A stretch of 64,000 nucleotides of DNA from NCEH01 sp043195135. GTDB taxonomy: Bacteria; Pseudomonadota; Alphaproteobacteria; Rhizobiales; Xanthobacteraceae. A program made the translations under genes and the position numbers. Shown piece after piece: positions 26,279 through 34,550 of this stretch. Under the pieces are notes generated by a model, which saw only the letters and a list, made by a program, of their open reading frames with translations, ran no database searches and was not told the DNA's origin. The first letter of the stretch is position 1; each line of letters starts with the position of its first letter. The stretch is from the NCBI RefSeq assembly GCF_043195135.1, contig NZ_JBAFWP010000006.1. The stretch is one strand, 5' to 3'.

Positions 26279-26290
26279 GCATACGTATGC
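26279..26290. promoter_or_regulatory. LacI operator candidate between ALDH and pdxA-like genes
   Basis: GCATACGTATGC is a perfect palindrome, with flanks matching the site at 18806-18819 (GCTTGYGCATACGTATGCA). It lies about 100 bases from the ALDH start and 54 from the pdxA-like start, so it could control both directions. Confidence 0.65.
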
Positions 26291-26343
26291 ACTAGTGCTA
26301 ATCGACGGCTAACAAGAAGTCAATCAGGTGATTGGAGACGTAA

Positions 26344-27354
26344 ATGGCTCGTATTGGAATGATGCTCGGCGACCCCGCCGGGGTGGGGCCGGAGGTGGTC
26401 GCCAAGGTGCTTTCGGCCAACCGCACCGTGCCGGTCGCCCTGTTCGCGGATCCCGAAGTGTTCGCGCGCGCACAGGCGATCGCGGGCGTCAGCATCGATG
26501 TCGAGCCGGTCGCCGATAGCGCCGCGAGCGCCGCGTCCGACGCCCTCGTGACCCTGGTCGCGGTGCCGCTGGCCGACGGCGAGAGCCTGCGCCCCGGCAT
26601 CGCCTCGGCCCAGGCCGGGCGCCACACGCTCGCGAGCCTCCAGGCGGTGGCGGCGGCCGCGGCCGCGGGGCATGTGAACGGCATCCTCTACGGCCCGCTC
26701 AACAAGCAGGCGATGAAGCTCGCCGGCCATCACGCGCTCGACGAGATGCACTATTTCCAGGAATTGCTGAACTGGCGCGAGACCTGCTTCGAGCTGATCA
26801 ACCGCGGCCCGCTCTGGACCACCCGCGTCACCTCGCACATCCCGATGAAGGAGGTCGCCGCGGCGATCACGGTCGATCGCATCCTTGAGGCGACGCAGAT
26901 CGGCCTGCGCGCGGCGCGCGCCGGCGGCATCGCCGCCCCCCGCGTCCGCGTGGCGGCGCTCAATCCCCATGCGGGCGAAGGCGGGGCCATGGGGCTGGAG
27001 GAGATCGAGGTGCTCACCCCCGCCGTCGCGCGGATGAAGGCGGACGGGCTCGACGTGGAAGGTCCGTTCCCCGCCGATACCATCTTCCGCAGCGCCCTGC
27101 GCGGGGATGCCGACCTGATCGTCACCATGTATCACGACCAGGGGCAGATCGCCCTGAAGACCGTCGCGTTCGGCGAGAATGTCACCGTTCTCGGCGGCAT
27201 GCCGGTGCCCATCGTGACCTCGTCGCAAGGCACCGCCTTCGACATCGTCGGCCAGAACAAGGCTGATCCCTCGGCGCTGCAACACGCCTTCGATCTCGTG
27301 GTGCGCCTGGCCGGTGTCGGCGCGGCCTGGCGGGGAGAACAGGTCGCGGCCTGA
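26344..27354 (+). CDS. pdxA: PdxA-family dehydrogenase (4-hydroxythreonine-4-phosphate dehydrogenase-like)
   Basis: A 336-residue metal- and NAD-dependent oxidative decarboxylase of the PdxA family. Seen: GDPAGVGPE (9-17), and three likely metal ligands His165 (TSHIPM), His209 (LNPHAGEGG) and His264 (MYHDQGQ). The family makes a vitamin B6 precursor, but many members in catabolic loci (PdxA2) act on D-threonate or erythronate 4-phosphate or on aromatic dihydrodiols. Its shared operator with the Liv/ALDH cluster argues for the catabolic role. No sugar-acid kinase (DUF1537) is nearby. Confidence 0.85.
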   Translation: MARIGMMLGDPAGVGPEVVAKVLSANRTVPVALFADPEVFARAQAIAGVSIDVEPVADSAASAASDALVTLVAVPLADGESLRPGIASAQAGRHTLASLQAVAAAAAAGHVNGILYGPLNKQAMKLAGHHALDEMHYFQELLNWRETCFELINRGPLWTTRVTSHIPMKEVAAAITVDRILEATQIGLRAARAGGIAAPRVRVAALNPHAGEGGAMGLEEIEVLTPAVARMKADGLDVEGPFPADTIFRSALRGDADLIVTMYHDQGQIALKTVAFGENVTVLGGMPVPIVTSSQGTAFDIVGQNKADPSALQHAFDLVVRLAGVGAAWRGEQVAA

Positions 27355-27407
27355 TCGCCCTCTGGTTGGTTTCCCGGATCAAGGTTCCAGGAAGCCCGCC
27401 GGCGCGC

Positions 27408-27950
27408 TCATTGCGAGGTGCCGTCATGCACCGCGTGATAGCGGCGGCCGAAATAGATCAGCGCCTCCGGGGCCGCCCCGGCGGCGATGCCGACCACCTC
27501 GCAGAACAGCACGCAATGGGTGCCCACATCCACGGTTCGGGCCACCCGGCAATCGAATGCCGCCACCGCGTCCGCCAGCATGGGTGCGCCGGTGGCGGAG
27601 GGCGCCCATTGGGCCGCCGCGAAGCGCTCCTCCATGGGCGTCTTGCCGCCGAACAGCGCCGACAGGCCCTTGTGGCTCGGTGAGAGCGTGTTGACGCACA
27701 GCACCCCATTGGCCTGGAAGGCCGGGCTGACCGACGAGCCGCGATTGAGGCACACCAGCAAGGTGGGCGGGCTGTCGGTGACGCTGCACACCGCGGAGGC
27801 GGTGAAGCCCGCCTTCCCGCCCGGCCCGTCGGTGGTGACCACATTCACCGCCGCGCCGACGCGGGACATGGCGTCGCGATAGCTCTGCTGGGTCACGGCC
27901 GGCGCATCGGGCGGGCCGGCGTCCGCCGGCGGGGTCTGGCTGAGGTTCAT
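27408..27950 (-). CDS. rutF: Flavin reductase, RutF-like
   Basis: A 180-residue NADH:flavin reductase. It follows Escherichia coli RutF closely: FRDAMS-like SYRDAMSRVGAAVNVVTTDG, AGFTASAVCSVTDSPPTLLV, CLNRGSSVSPAF and LFGGKTPMEERFAAAQW. It would supply reduced flavin to the monooxygenase at 28661-29974. The start is ATG at 27950 with GGAGGG upstream. In known loci RutF serves RutA in uracil ring opening; here the oxygenase partner is of another subfamily. Confidence 0.88.
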   Translation of the reverse strand: MNLSQTPPADAGPPDAPAVTQQSYRDAMSRVGAAVNVVTTDGPGGKAGFTASAVCSVTDSPPTLLVCLNRGSSVSPAFQANGVLCVNTLSPSHKGLSALFGGKTPMEERFAAAQWAPSATGAPMLADAVAAFDCRVARTVDVGTHCVLFCEVVGIAAGAAPEALIYFGRRYHAVHDGTSQ

Positions 27951-27994
27951 CGGGGTCCCTCCGGGATGGCGGGGAGTGGCGGGCGCGGCCGGGC

Positions 27995-28600
27995 TCATGC
28001 CAGCACGCAGGCGTCCGCGAAATCGAACCGCGGCAACCGGCCGAACACGCCGGAGGGGTCGCCATGGCCGAGATTGACCAGGAAGTTCGCGGTCCAGCTC
28101 GTTCCCGCGAAGAAGGCCTCGTTCACCTTGGCCTTGTCGAAGCCGGACATGGGCCCCGCGTCGAGCCCGAGCGCGCGTGCGGCGAGGATCAGATAGCCGC
28201 CTTGCAGCGTGCTGTTGCGGAACGCGGTTTCCCGTGCCGCCTCGGGGCTGGAGGTGAACCAGGACTTGGCGTCCGCATGCGGAAACAGCTTGGGCAAGTG
28301 GTCGTAGAAGGCCTCGTCCTGGGCCACGATCACCGTGACGGGCGCGGCCATGGTCTTCTCCAGATTGCCCTTGGAGAGCGCGGGGCGCAGCTTTTCCTTG
28401 CCTTCGCGCGTGCGGACGAAGACGAAGCGGCCGGGCGAGCAATTCGCCGAGGTGGGGCCCATCTTCAGCAGGTCGTAGAGTTCGACCAGGGTTTCGTCCG
28501 CGATCTTGCCGTCGCGCCACTTGTTGTGGGACCGGGCCGTGCGGAACAAGGTGTCGAGACCATCCGGGCCGACGGCGCCGGGGTGCGATGCTTCGCTCAT
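27995..28600 (-). CDS. rutE: RutE-like reductase (nitroreductase family)
   Basis: A 201-residue flavoprotein of the nitroreductase family. It is close to RutE, which reduces malonic semialdehyde to 3-hydroxypropionate in the Rut pathway. Shared stretches include MGPTSANCSPGRFVFVRT, KEKLRPALSKGNLEKT, WFTSSPEAARETAFRN and GLDAGPMSGFDKAKV. It lies between the monooxygenase and RutF genes. It may detoxify a semialdehyde released by ring cleavage; the actual substrate may differ. Confidence 0.88.
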   Translation of the reverse strand: MSEASHPGAVGPDGLDTLFRTARSHNKWRDGKIADETLVELYDLLKMGPTSANCSPGRFVFVRTREGKEKLRPALSKGNLEKTMAAPVTVIVAQDEAFYDHLPKLFPHADAKSWFTSSPEAARETAFRNSTLQGGYLILAARALGLDAGPMSGFDKAKVNEAFFAGTSWTANFLVNLGHGDPSGVFGRLPRFDFADACVLA

Positions 28601-28660
28601 GTGCCTCTCTCCAGGGTGCGGGGGGTGCGGCGGCGCGCGGATGCGGCCGCCGCTTCGCCG

Positions 28661-29974
28661 TCAGAATTCCAGCAGATTGTCGCGCAGCTTCTCGTGGGTA
28701 TAGGCGGTTCGGGTCAGGCCCCGGCGCTGGAGCGCGGGAACGAGGCCGTCGGCCACCTCCATGATGTAGCGGCGCGAGACGCGCAGCACCGGCGTGGTGA
28801 TGAGGAAGCCGTCGCCGCCCACCTCTTCCATCACCTCGCCCATGCGGTCCGCCACCTGGTCGGGCGTGCCGATCAGCTCCACCGAGGAGACGAGGCCGCC
28901 GCCGCCATCCACCACCAGTTCGCGCACGGTCTTGCCCGAGCCCCATTGCTGGAACTTGTCGAGCGTGCCCGACTCGCCATTGGTGACCAGCTTTTCCGGC
29001 AGCGGCTTGTCCACGTCGTATTTGGAGAAGTCGATCTCCGTGATGGCGGAGAGCGAGGACAAGGTGTCGTTGATGAAATGGGGCGAGGAGACGAGGCGCT
29101 GATACTTGGCCTTTGCTTCCTCCTCGGTCTCGCCGAGCGTCGGGGTGATGCAGAACAGCACCTTGATGGCATTGGGATCGCGGCCGAGCTTCACGGCGCG
29201 GGCGCGGATGTCATCGCGGAACTTCTTCATCTCGGCGACGCCGCTCGCCACCGAGATGATGGAATCCGCGTGGAGCGCCGCAAAGTCCCGGCCGCGCGGC
29301 GAGGCGCCGGCCTGCACATAGACCGGCCGGCCCTGGGGCGAGGGCACCGTGTTCAGCGGGCCGCGCACCTGGAAATACTTGCCCTTGTGGTCGATGGTGC
29401 GGACCTTGGAGGGATCGGCATAGATGCCGTTCTCCCGGTCGAGGACGATGGCATCGCTATCCCAGCTGTCGAACAGCTTGCTGACCACTTCCATGTATTC
29501 GTCCGCCATCTCGTAGCGGATTTCGCGCAGCGGCAGCTTGTCCATGCCGAAATTCTGCGCGGCGAGATCCTCCGCCGAGGTGACGATGTTCCAGCCGAAG
29601 CGCCCGCGCGTCAGGCTGTCGATGGTGGAGCACAGGCGCGCCAGCAGATAGGGCGGATAGGCGAGCGTGGACATGGTGGCGACCACGCCGAGGCGGCTCG
29701 TGGCCATGCCCATGGCGGTGGCGAGGGGGGCGGGGTCGTGCTTCGGCACCATCATGGCATTCTTCAGCGCGAAGTCGCGCGAGCCGCCGAAGGTCTCCGG
29801 CACCATCAGCTTGTCTTCGATCATGATGTAGTCGAAGCAGGCGCGCTCCAGCGTCTGCGCCATTTCGATATAGAAGCGGCCGTCCCAGGGATACCCGCCA
29901 TTGCCGAACGGCTCGCGCCATTCGTCGGGGGTGAAGTTCATGAACCAGGCCAAGTGAAAGGGTTGCGCGACCAT
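28661..29974 (-). CDS. LLM-class flavin monooxygenase, NtaA/SnaA/DszA type
   Basis: A 437-residue FMNH2-dependent monooxygenase (two-component, luciferase-like fold). Typical stretches are FYIEMAQTLERACFDYIMIEDK, SRLGVVATMSTLAYPPYLLAR, IDSLTRGRFGWNIVTSAEDLAAQNFG and GRPVYVQAGASPRGRDFAA. These place it with NtaA, SnaA and DszA and not with RutA, which lacks this insert pattern. The start at 29974 (MVAQPFHLAW) is the family N-terminus. Its partners RutF (flavin supply) and RutE follow in the operon, and a NitT/TauT-type importer precedes it. Substrate unknown; see findings. Confidence 0.9.
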   Translation of the reverse strand: MVAQPFHLAWFMNFTPDEWREPFGNGGYPWDGRFYIEMAQTLERACFDYIMIEDKLMVPETFGGSRDFALKNAMMVPKHDPAPLATAMGMATSRLGVVATMSTLAYPPYLLARLCSTIDSLTRGRFGWNIVTSAEDLAAQNFGMDKLPLREIRYEMADEYMEVVSKLFDSWDSDAIVLDRENGIYADPSKVRTIDHKGKYFQVRGPLNTVPSPQGRPVYVQAGASPRGRDFAALHADSIISVASGVAEMKKFRDDIRARAVKLGRDPNAIKVLFCITPTLGETEEEAKAKYQRLVSSPHFINDTLSSLSAITEIDFSKYDVDKPLPEKLVTNGESGTLDKFQQWGSGKTVRELVVDGGGGLVSSVELIGTPDQVADRMGEVMEEVGGDGFLITTPVLRVSRRYIMEVADGLVPALQRRGLTRTAYTHEKLRDNLLEF

Positions 29975-30018
29975 GTGGCGTGCTCCTAGGCGTTGGATGT
30001 TGCAGGCGGGCAGGGCGG

Positions 30019-30867
30019 TTAGGCGGCGCCGGCCTTGAGGGGGAAGGGGTGGACCATCGCCAGGGCCGGAGGCGAGGCCCCGCTTTGGCCGTGGTCCTGC
30101 CGCGCCTTGGCGCGGGCGGCTTCGAAGCGTTCGGATTCGCGGACGATCCGGCACTTGGCCTCGAAATCGGAGGTGATCGTCGCCCCGTAGCGCTCGGGCG
30201 CCTGGGGATCGCGGCGCGGACGGTCCACGGCGATCACGCGGGTGCCGAGGGCGAACGCCTCGGCAAGGTCATGGGTGACCATGACGATGGTCATGGCATG
30301 CTCGTCCCACAATTCGCGCACCAGCACGTGCATCGCCTTGCGGGTGCCGGGATCGAGCGCGCCGAACGGCTCGTCCAGCAGCAGCACCTTGGGCTTCATG
30401 ATCAGCGCCTGGGCGATGGCGAGGCGCTGCTGCATGCCGCCGGAGAGCTGCTGGGGATATTTGTCCAGCGCCGCGCCGAGGCCGACGCGCTGGAGCAGGG
30501 CGGTGGCCTGTTCCTTCAGCGCGCGGTGCGTCTTGCCGAAGAAGCGGCCGAGCAGCGGCGCCTGCGCCCATTGCGGGCCGAGCATCACATTGCCCAGCAC
30601 CGTCTTGTGCGGAAACACCGAATAGCGCTGGAACACCACGCCCCGGTCGGCGGTGGGCTCGCTGGCGATCGGCTTGCCGTCGATCAGGATCTCGCCGCGC
30701 GTCGGCGTCTCCTGGCTCAGCAGCATGCGCAGCAAGGTGGTCTTGCCGACGCCGCTCGGTCCGATGATGACCAGGAATTCGTGGTCCGGCAGGTCGAGGC
30801 TGACGTTCTCCAGCACGACCGTGTCGCCATATTCCTTCCAGACCTTGTCGATCTTGATCGCCGTCAC
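30019..30867 (-). CDS. ABC transporter ATPase, paralogue of the guanidine importer ATPase
   Basis: A 282-residue ATPase with Walker A GPSGVGKTT, signature LSGGMQQRLAIAQA, Walker B VLLLDEPFGALDPG and VMVTHDLAEAF. It is much like the ATPase at 8519-9337 (opening MTAIKIDKVWKEYGDTVVLE against MTAIRVEHLWKEYGEQIVLE). It probably powers uptake of the compound oxidised by the monooxygenase encoded next. Confidence 0.9.
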   Translation of the reverse strand: MTAIKIDKVWKEYGDTVVLENVSLDLPDHEFLVIIGPSGVGKTTLLRMLLSQETPTRGEILIDGKPIASEPTADRGVVFQRYSVFPHKTVLGNVMLGPQWAQAPLLGRFFGKTHRALKEQATALLQRVGLGAALDKYPQQLSGGMQQRLAIAQALIMKPKVLLLDEPFGALDPGTRKAMHVLVRELWDEHAMTIVMVTHDLAEAFALGTRVIAVDRPRRDPQAPERYGATITSDFEAKCRIVRESERFEAARAKARQDHGQSGASPPALAMVHPFPLKAGAA

Positions 30868-30868
30868 C

Positions 30869-31687
30869 TCAGCTCTCCTTCAGCGCGGCCCAGGGGAAGG
30901 CGTAGGTGTTGAGGCGGCGCAGGCCGTAATCCATCAGGAAGGCCAGCAGGGTGATCCAGGCGACGTACGGCAGGATGACGTCCATCGCCAGATAGCGGCG
31001 CACCAGGAAGATGCGATAGCCGAGCCCGCCTTCCGCCGTGATCGCCTCCGCCGCGATCACGAACAGCCAAGCGGCGCCGAGCGAGAGGCGGACCGAATTG
31101 ATGAGGTTCGGCATCACCTGCGGCAGCACCACATGGGTCATCATCTGCCAGGTGGAGCCGCCCAGCGTCTGCGCCTTGATGATCTGTTCGCGCGGCAGGC
31201 TCTCCACCCGCAGCACCACGTCGCGGATCAGGAACGGGGCGATGCCGAATACGATCAGCACGATCTTCGACACCTCGCCCAGCCCGAAGATGATGAACAG
31301 GATCGGCAGCACCGCCAGCGGCGGCACCAGGGAGAGCGCGGCCAGCACCGGCTCGAACATGGCGCGCAGATGGGGGATGAAGCCGATCAGGATGCCCAGC
31401 ACGCACCCCATCAGGGCCGAGATGCCGAGCCCCACGCACAGCCGCCAGAGGCTGAGATAGGTGTCGAACCAGAACAGATACTGGCCGCTGGAGCGGTCCG
31501 GCTGCGCCATCAGGCGTTCCATGGCGGCATAGAAGGACGAGAAGCCGGGGATGAGCTTGTCGCCCGGATTGGCCGCGAGGCGGGCCTCGGAGGCCATCAG
31601 ATAGATCAGCAGGATGGCGAGGAAGGGAAGGATGCCCAGGATCAGCTTCTGGCCGCGCGCGGGCGGATAATTGATGATGCGTCGCAA
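30869..31687 (-). CDS. ABC transporter permease, paralogue of the guanidine importer permease
   Basis: A 272-residue SsuC/TauC-type permease. Blocks such as REQIIKAQTLGGSTWQMM and GLGYRIFLVRRYLAMDVILP are shared with the permease at 9334-10146. It is one base upstream of the ATPase gene, so both are translated together. Confidence 0.9.
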   Translation of the reverse strand: MRRIINYPPARGQKLILGILPFLAILLIYLMASEARLAANPGDKLIPGFSSFYAAMERLMAQPDRSSGQYLFWFDTYLSLWRLCVGLGISALMGCVLGILIGFIPHLRAMFEPVLAALSLVPPLAVLPILFIIFGLGEVSKIVLIVFGIAPFLIRDVVLRVESLPREQIIKAQTLGGSTWQMMTHVVLPQVMPNLINSVRLSLGAAWLFVIAAEAITAEGGLGYRIFLVRRYLAMDVILPYVAWITLLAFLMDYGLRRLNTYAFPWAALKES

Positions 31688-31716
31688 GGATCGGCCCTCC
31701 CTTCGCTCGCCGAGTG

Positions 31717-32802
31717 TCAGAGCTTGCCGTCGGCCGCCGCCTGGGCGAACGAGGCGTTGACGCGCATCTTCACGTTCTTGGTGTCGCCGAGGACGCTGCC
31801 GTCCGGCATCATGATGCCGATGGCATCCACGCTGGTCGCGCCCTGGCCGAACAGGCCGCGGTCGAAGCAGAAGGTGCGGATGTAATCCCAGGCCTTCTTG
31901 GTGCTGGCGGCGGTGAGGAAGGTCGCGGCGTCGCCGGGGGTGTAGAAGAAGTGGGTGGTCTCCACCTGCGACTGGAGGCCCGGAACGTCCGTGCCCATGG
32001 CGCTGGCCATGATTTCGTTGATGGGCTTTGCGGCATCGCCGCCGGCCTTCATGGTGGCGAGGGCCTCATACCAGGCGCCGGTGATCGCCTTGGCGAAGCT
32101 AGGATTGTCCTTCAGCACCTCGGTCTTGGCGATGAACACATCCATGATCTCGCCGGGGATCTTGGAGCTGTCGAACAGGATCTTGGATTCCTTGCTGCCG
32201 GCGAGCATGTCGGCGGTCATCGGCTTCCAGGAAACCGCGTGCTTCAGTTCCGGCTTGGTGAGATAGGCGGAAGCGATGTCGGCGTCCGAGATGTTGATGG
32301 TTTTCACTTCGCCGACGCCGTGCAGGCCGTTCATCACCAGCGCGCGGTCGAGCAGATAATGGGAGACGCTGAACTCCAGCAGATAGACGTCCTGCCCCTT
32401 CAGCTCGGCCACCGATTTCGCCGTCTTGGACAGCAGCACGTCATTGCCGTTGGAAAAGTCGGTGATGAGGAAGATCGAGGTATCCACGCCGCCGGCGGCG
32501 GGCATGGTCAGGCCGTCCATGCCCGCGACGCCCACCGCGTCCAGGTCTCCGGCGATGAACTGGTTGATGGAGCCCACGTAATCGTTCACCAGCACGATAT
32601 CGATATCGATGCCGTATTTGTCGGCCCACTTCTTGAGGATGCCGGATTGCTTCATGTAAGCCAGCGGCATGAAGCCGACATAGATGGAATAGCCCATCTT
32701 GAAGGATTTCTTCTCGGCGGCCTCGGCGCGATTCGGGCCGGCGCCGAACACGGCGCTACAGAGCAGGGCAAGCAGGACCACGGCGCGTAAAATGCGGTTC
32801 AT
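31717..32802 (-). CDS. ABC transporter substrate-binding protein, paralogue of the guanidine binding protein
   Basis: A 361-residue periplasmic protein with a signal peptide of about 29 residues (MNRILRAVVLLALLCSAVFG, ending RAEAA). It shares NDYVGSINQF, MPAAGGVDTS, TDFSNGNDVLLS, LLEFSVSHYLLDRAL and SSKIPGEIMD with the protein at 10762-11832, so the ligand may resemble guanidine in shape or charge. The start at 32802 was preferred over a longer frame because it begins the signal peptide. No guanidine riboswitch precedes it; control is more likely through the divergent TetR gene. Confidence 0.88.
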   Translation of the reverse strand: MNRILRAVVLLALLCSAVFGAGPNRAEAAEKKSFKMGYSIYVGFMPLAYMKQSGILKKWADKYGIDIDIVLVNDYVGSINQFIAGDLDAVGVAGMDGLTMPAAGGVDTSIFLITDFSNGNDVLLSKTAKSVAELKGQDVYLLEFSVSHYLLDRALVMNGLHGVGEVKTINISDADIASAYLTKPELKHAVSWKPMTADMLAGSKESKILFDSSKIPGEIMDVFIAKTEVLKDNPSFAKAITGAWYEALATMKAGGDAAKPINEIMASAMGTDVPGLQSQVETTHFFYTPGDAATFLTAASTKKAWDYIRTFCFDRGLFGQGATSVDAIGIMMPDGSVLGDTKNVKMRVNASFAQAAADGKL

Positions 32803-32836
32803 AGGCGAACTCCGACGGTCGAATGCGACAAGACGA

Positions 32837-32849
32837 CGCTTATTAAGCG
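32837..32849. promoter_or_regulatory. Operator-like inverted repeat in the divergent TetR/SBP promoter region
   Basis: CGCTTATTAAGCG (arms CGCTTA and TAAGCG, one base between) is 35 bases upstream of the binding-protein start, in the 269-base gap shared with the tetR-type gene. It is a fair candidate for TetR binding, by position and symmetry only. Confidence 0.4.
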
Positions 32850-33071
32850 AGTGTTCAATACGCACCTGCAAGAGAGATTTTTGCGTCGCACAACATTTAT
32901 GCAAAACCTTATGCCGCAAGGCGTGAAAGGCCCTATCTTGTGCAGTGGCGCGCCGGTATTGCCTGCGATATCGGCAGCGAAAACCGGGCTTTCGCCCTAT
33001 GACCTACGGGATAACCCGAAGTGGCCGCGTCCGGCGGGGCATGCGATGCTTCGCCCGAAGGGAGAGGTTTA

Positions 33072-33701
33072 ATGAGCGTGAAGGTGGTGCGTCAGCGCCT
33101 CGATCCGGCCAAGCGGTCGGAACTTATCCTGGATGAAGCGCTGAGATTGTTCGGCACGTCCCACTACAGCATCGTCACGGTGCGCGACATCGCGCTCGCC
33201 TGCGGGATCAATGTCGGGCTGATCTACCATTATTTCGAGAACAAGGATCATCTGTTCCGCAGCGTGCTCGCCCATGCGCTGAACCAGATCATGGCCGGCT
33301 ACGAGGCGCGGCGCGGCGCGCGGGACAATGATCCCCTCTCGGATATCGGCGCCTGGCTCGACATCCAGATCGAGATCGCCCCCACCGTCACGCGCATGGT
33401 CAAGATCATGGCCGACTATGCGGCCCTCAATGCCCGCGATGCACAGGTGGACCAATTGGTCGCGGATTTCTATCGCGACGAGCGCATCCTGGTGGAAGAG
33501 ACGCTGGCCCGCGGCATCGCCGCCGGCGTGTACCGGCCGGTCGACACGGCCAAGATGGCGCGGCTGATCGGCCTGCATCTCGATGGCATCTTTCATGCCT
33601 CCGCCAGCCGTGGCGATGATCGCATCGCCGCGGACATCGAGGAATTGCGCGAGTTCCTGCTTCATTTCCTGGGCGTGCGGCCGGGGCCGGCCGCGGCCTG
33701 A
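33072..33701 (+). CDS. TetR-family transcriptional regulator
   Basis: A 209-residue regulator with an N-terminal helix-turn-helix (ILDEALRLFGTSHYSIVTVR, then NVGLIYHYFENKDHLFRSVL). The ATG at 33072 has GGGAGAGG just upstream. It is divergent from the importer/monooxygenase operon and is followed after 39 bases by the nitrilase-family gene, so it likely controls both. It is not a close match to RutR. Confidence 0.88.
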   Translation: MSVKVVRQRLDPAKRSELILDEALRLFGTSHYSIVTVRDIALACGINVGLIYHYFENKDHLFRSVLAHALNQIMAGYEARRGARDNDPLSDIGAWLDIQIEIAPTVTRMVKIMADYAALNARDAQVDQLVADFYRDERILVEETLARGIAAGVYRPVDTAKMARLIGLHLDGIFHASASRGDDRIAADIEELREFLLHFLGVRPGPAAA

Positions 33702-33740
33702 CCTCGATCCGCCCCCGCACGGCCATCCGACGGAGCGTTC

Positions 33741-34550
33741 ATGCTGATCGCCTTATTGCAAATGACCCCCGTCCCCGCCGACCCGGCCGCCAATCTCGCC
33801 CGCATCGAACAGGCGGCCATGGCGGCGGGCGCGTTCGGCTGCGATCTGCTGGTGACCCCGGAAATGGCCGTCACCGGCTACAATATCGGCGCCGATATCG
33901 CCCGCCTCGCGGAACCGCGCGACGGCCCCCTGGTCGCCCGGCTGGCGGAAATCGCGGCGCGCGCCGGGCTCGCTCTGGTCGCCGGCTTTCCCGAGCGGGC
34001 GGGCGGGGACGTCTATAACAGCCTCGCCCTGGCGCGGCCGGACGGCGGCACTTTCGTCTATCGCAAATGCCATCTCTACGGGCCGGACGAGAAGGCGGCG
34101 TTCACCGCCTCCAGCGCCTTTTCCCAAATCGTCGAGATCGCCGGGCTGAAGGTGGGATTCCTGATCTGCTACGACGTGGAATTTCCCGAGATGGTGCAAG
34201 GGCTCGCGCTGGCCGGCGCGGATCTGGTGGTGGTGCCGACGGCGCTCGCCGCCACCGCGTCCTGCCGGCGCATCGCGCTGAGCCTCGTGCCCGCGCGGGC
34301 GCTGGAGAACCATGTCTTCATCGCCTATGCGGATCTCTGCGGCAGCGAGCGCGGGCTGGCCTATCAGGGCTGCTCGGTGATCGCGGCGCCGGACGGGGAG
34401 GATCTGGCGCGGGCGGGCGAGGCCGAGGCGCTGCTCATGGCCCGCATCGATCCCCGCGCCTATGACGCCGCGCGGGCGGAAAATCCCTATCTGGAAGAGC
34501 GCCGGCCGGCGCTTTACGCCACCCGGCGCGCGGTCACGGCGGAGGAATAG
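33741..34550 (+). CDS. Carbon-nitrogen hydrolase (nitrilase superfamily amidase)
   Basis: A 269-residue enzyme with the full Glu-Lys-Cys triad of the superfamily: Glu41 (VTPEMAVTG), Lys109 (YRKCHLYGP) and Cys143 (LICYDVEFPE). This suggests hydrolysis of an amide, carbamoyl compound or nitrile. It ends exactly where the convergent GntR gene ends (34550/34551). With the TetR gene it forms the plus-strand half of the monooxygenase module and could cleave a linear amide formed by oxidative ring opening. Confidence 0.88.
   Translation: MLIALLQMTPVPADPAANLARIEQAAMAAGAFGCDLLVTPEMAVTGYNIGADIARLAEPRDGPLVARLAEIAARAGLALVAGFPERAGGDVYNSLALARPDGGTFVYRKCHLYGPDEKAAFTASSAFSQIVEIAGLKVGFLICYDVEFPEMVQGLALAGADLVVVPTALAATASCRRIALSLVPARALENHVFIAYADLCGSERGLAYQGCSVIAAPDGEDLARAGEAEALLMARIDPRAYDAARAENPYLEERRPALYATRRAVTAEE

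Noticed and set aside
28661..29974. RutA pyrimidine oxygenase
   Set aside because: The sequence pattern is of the NtaA/SnaA/DszA subgroup, and RutB, RutC and RutD homologues are not present, although RutE- and RutF-like genes are.
32803..33071. Second guanidine riboswitch or sigma-54 promoter before the paralogous importer
   Set aside because: None of the ykkC blocks is seen, and the nearest GG/GC pair (GGCATAAGGTTTTGC on the minus strand) has an 11-base gap where 10 is needed.
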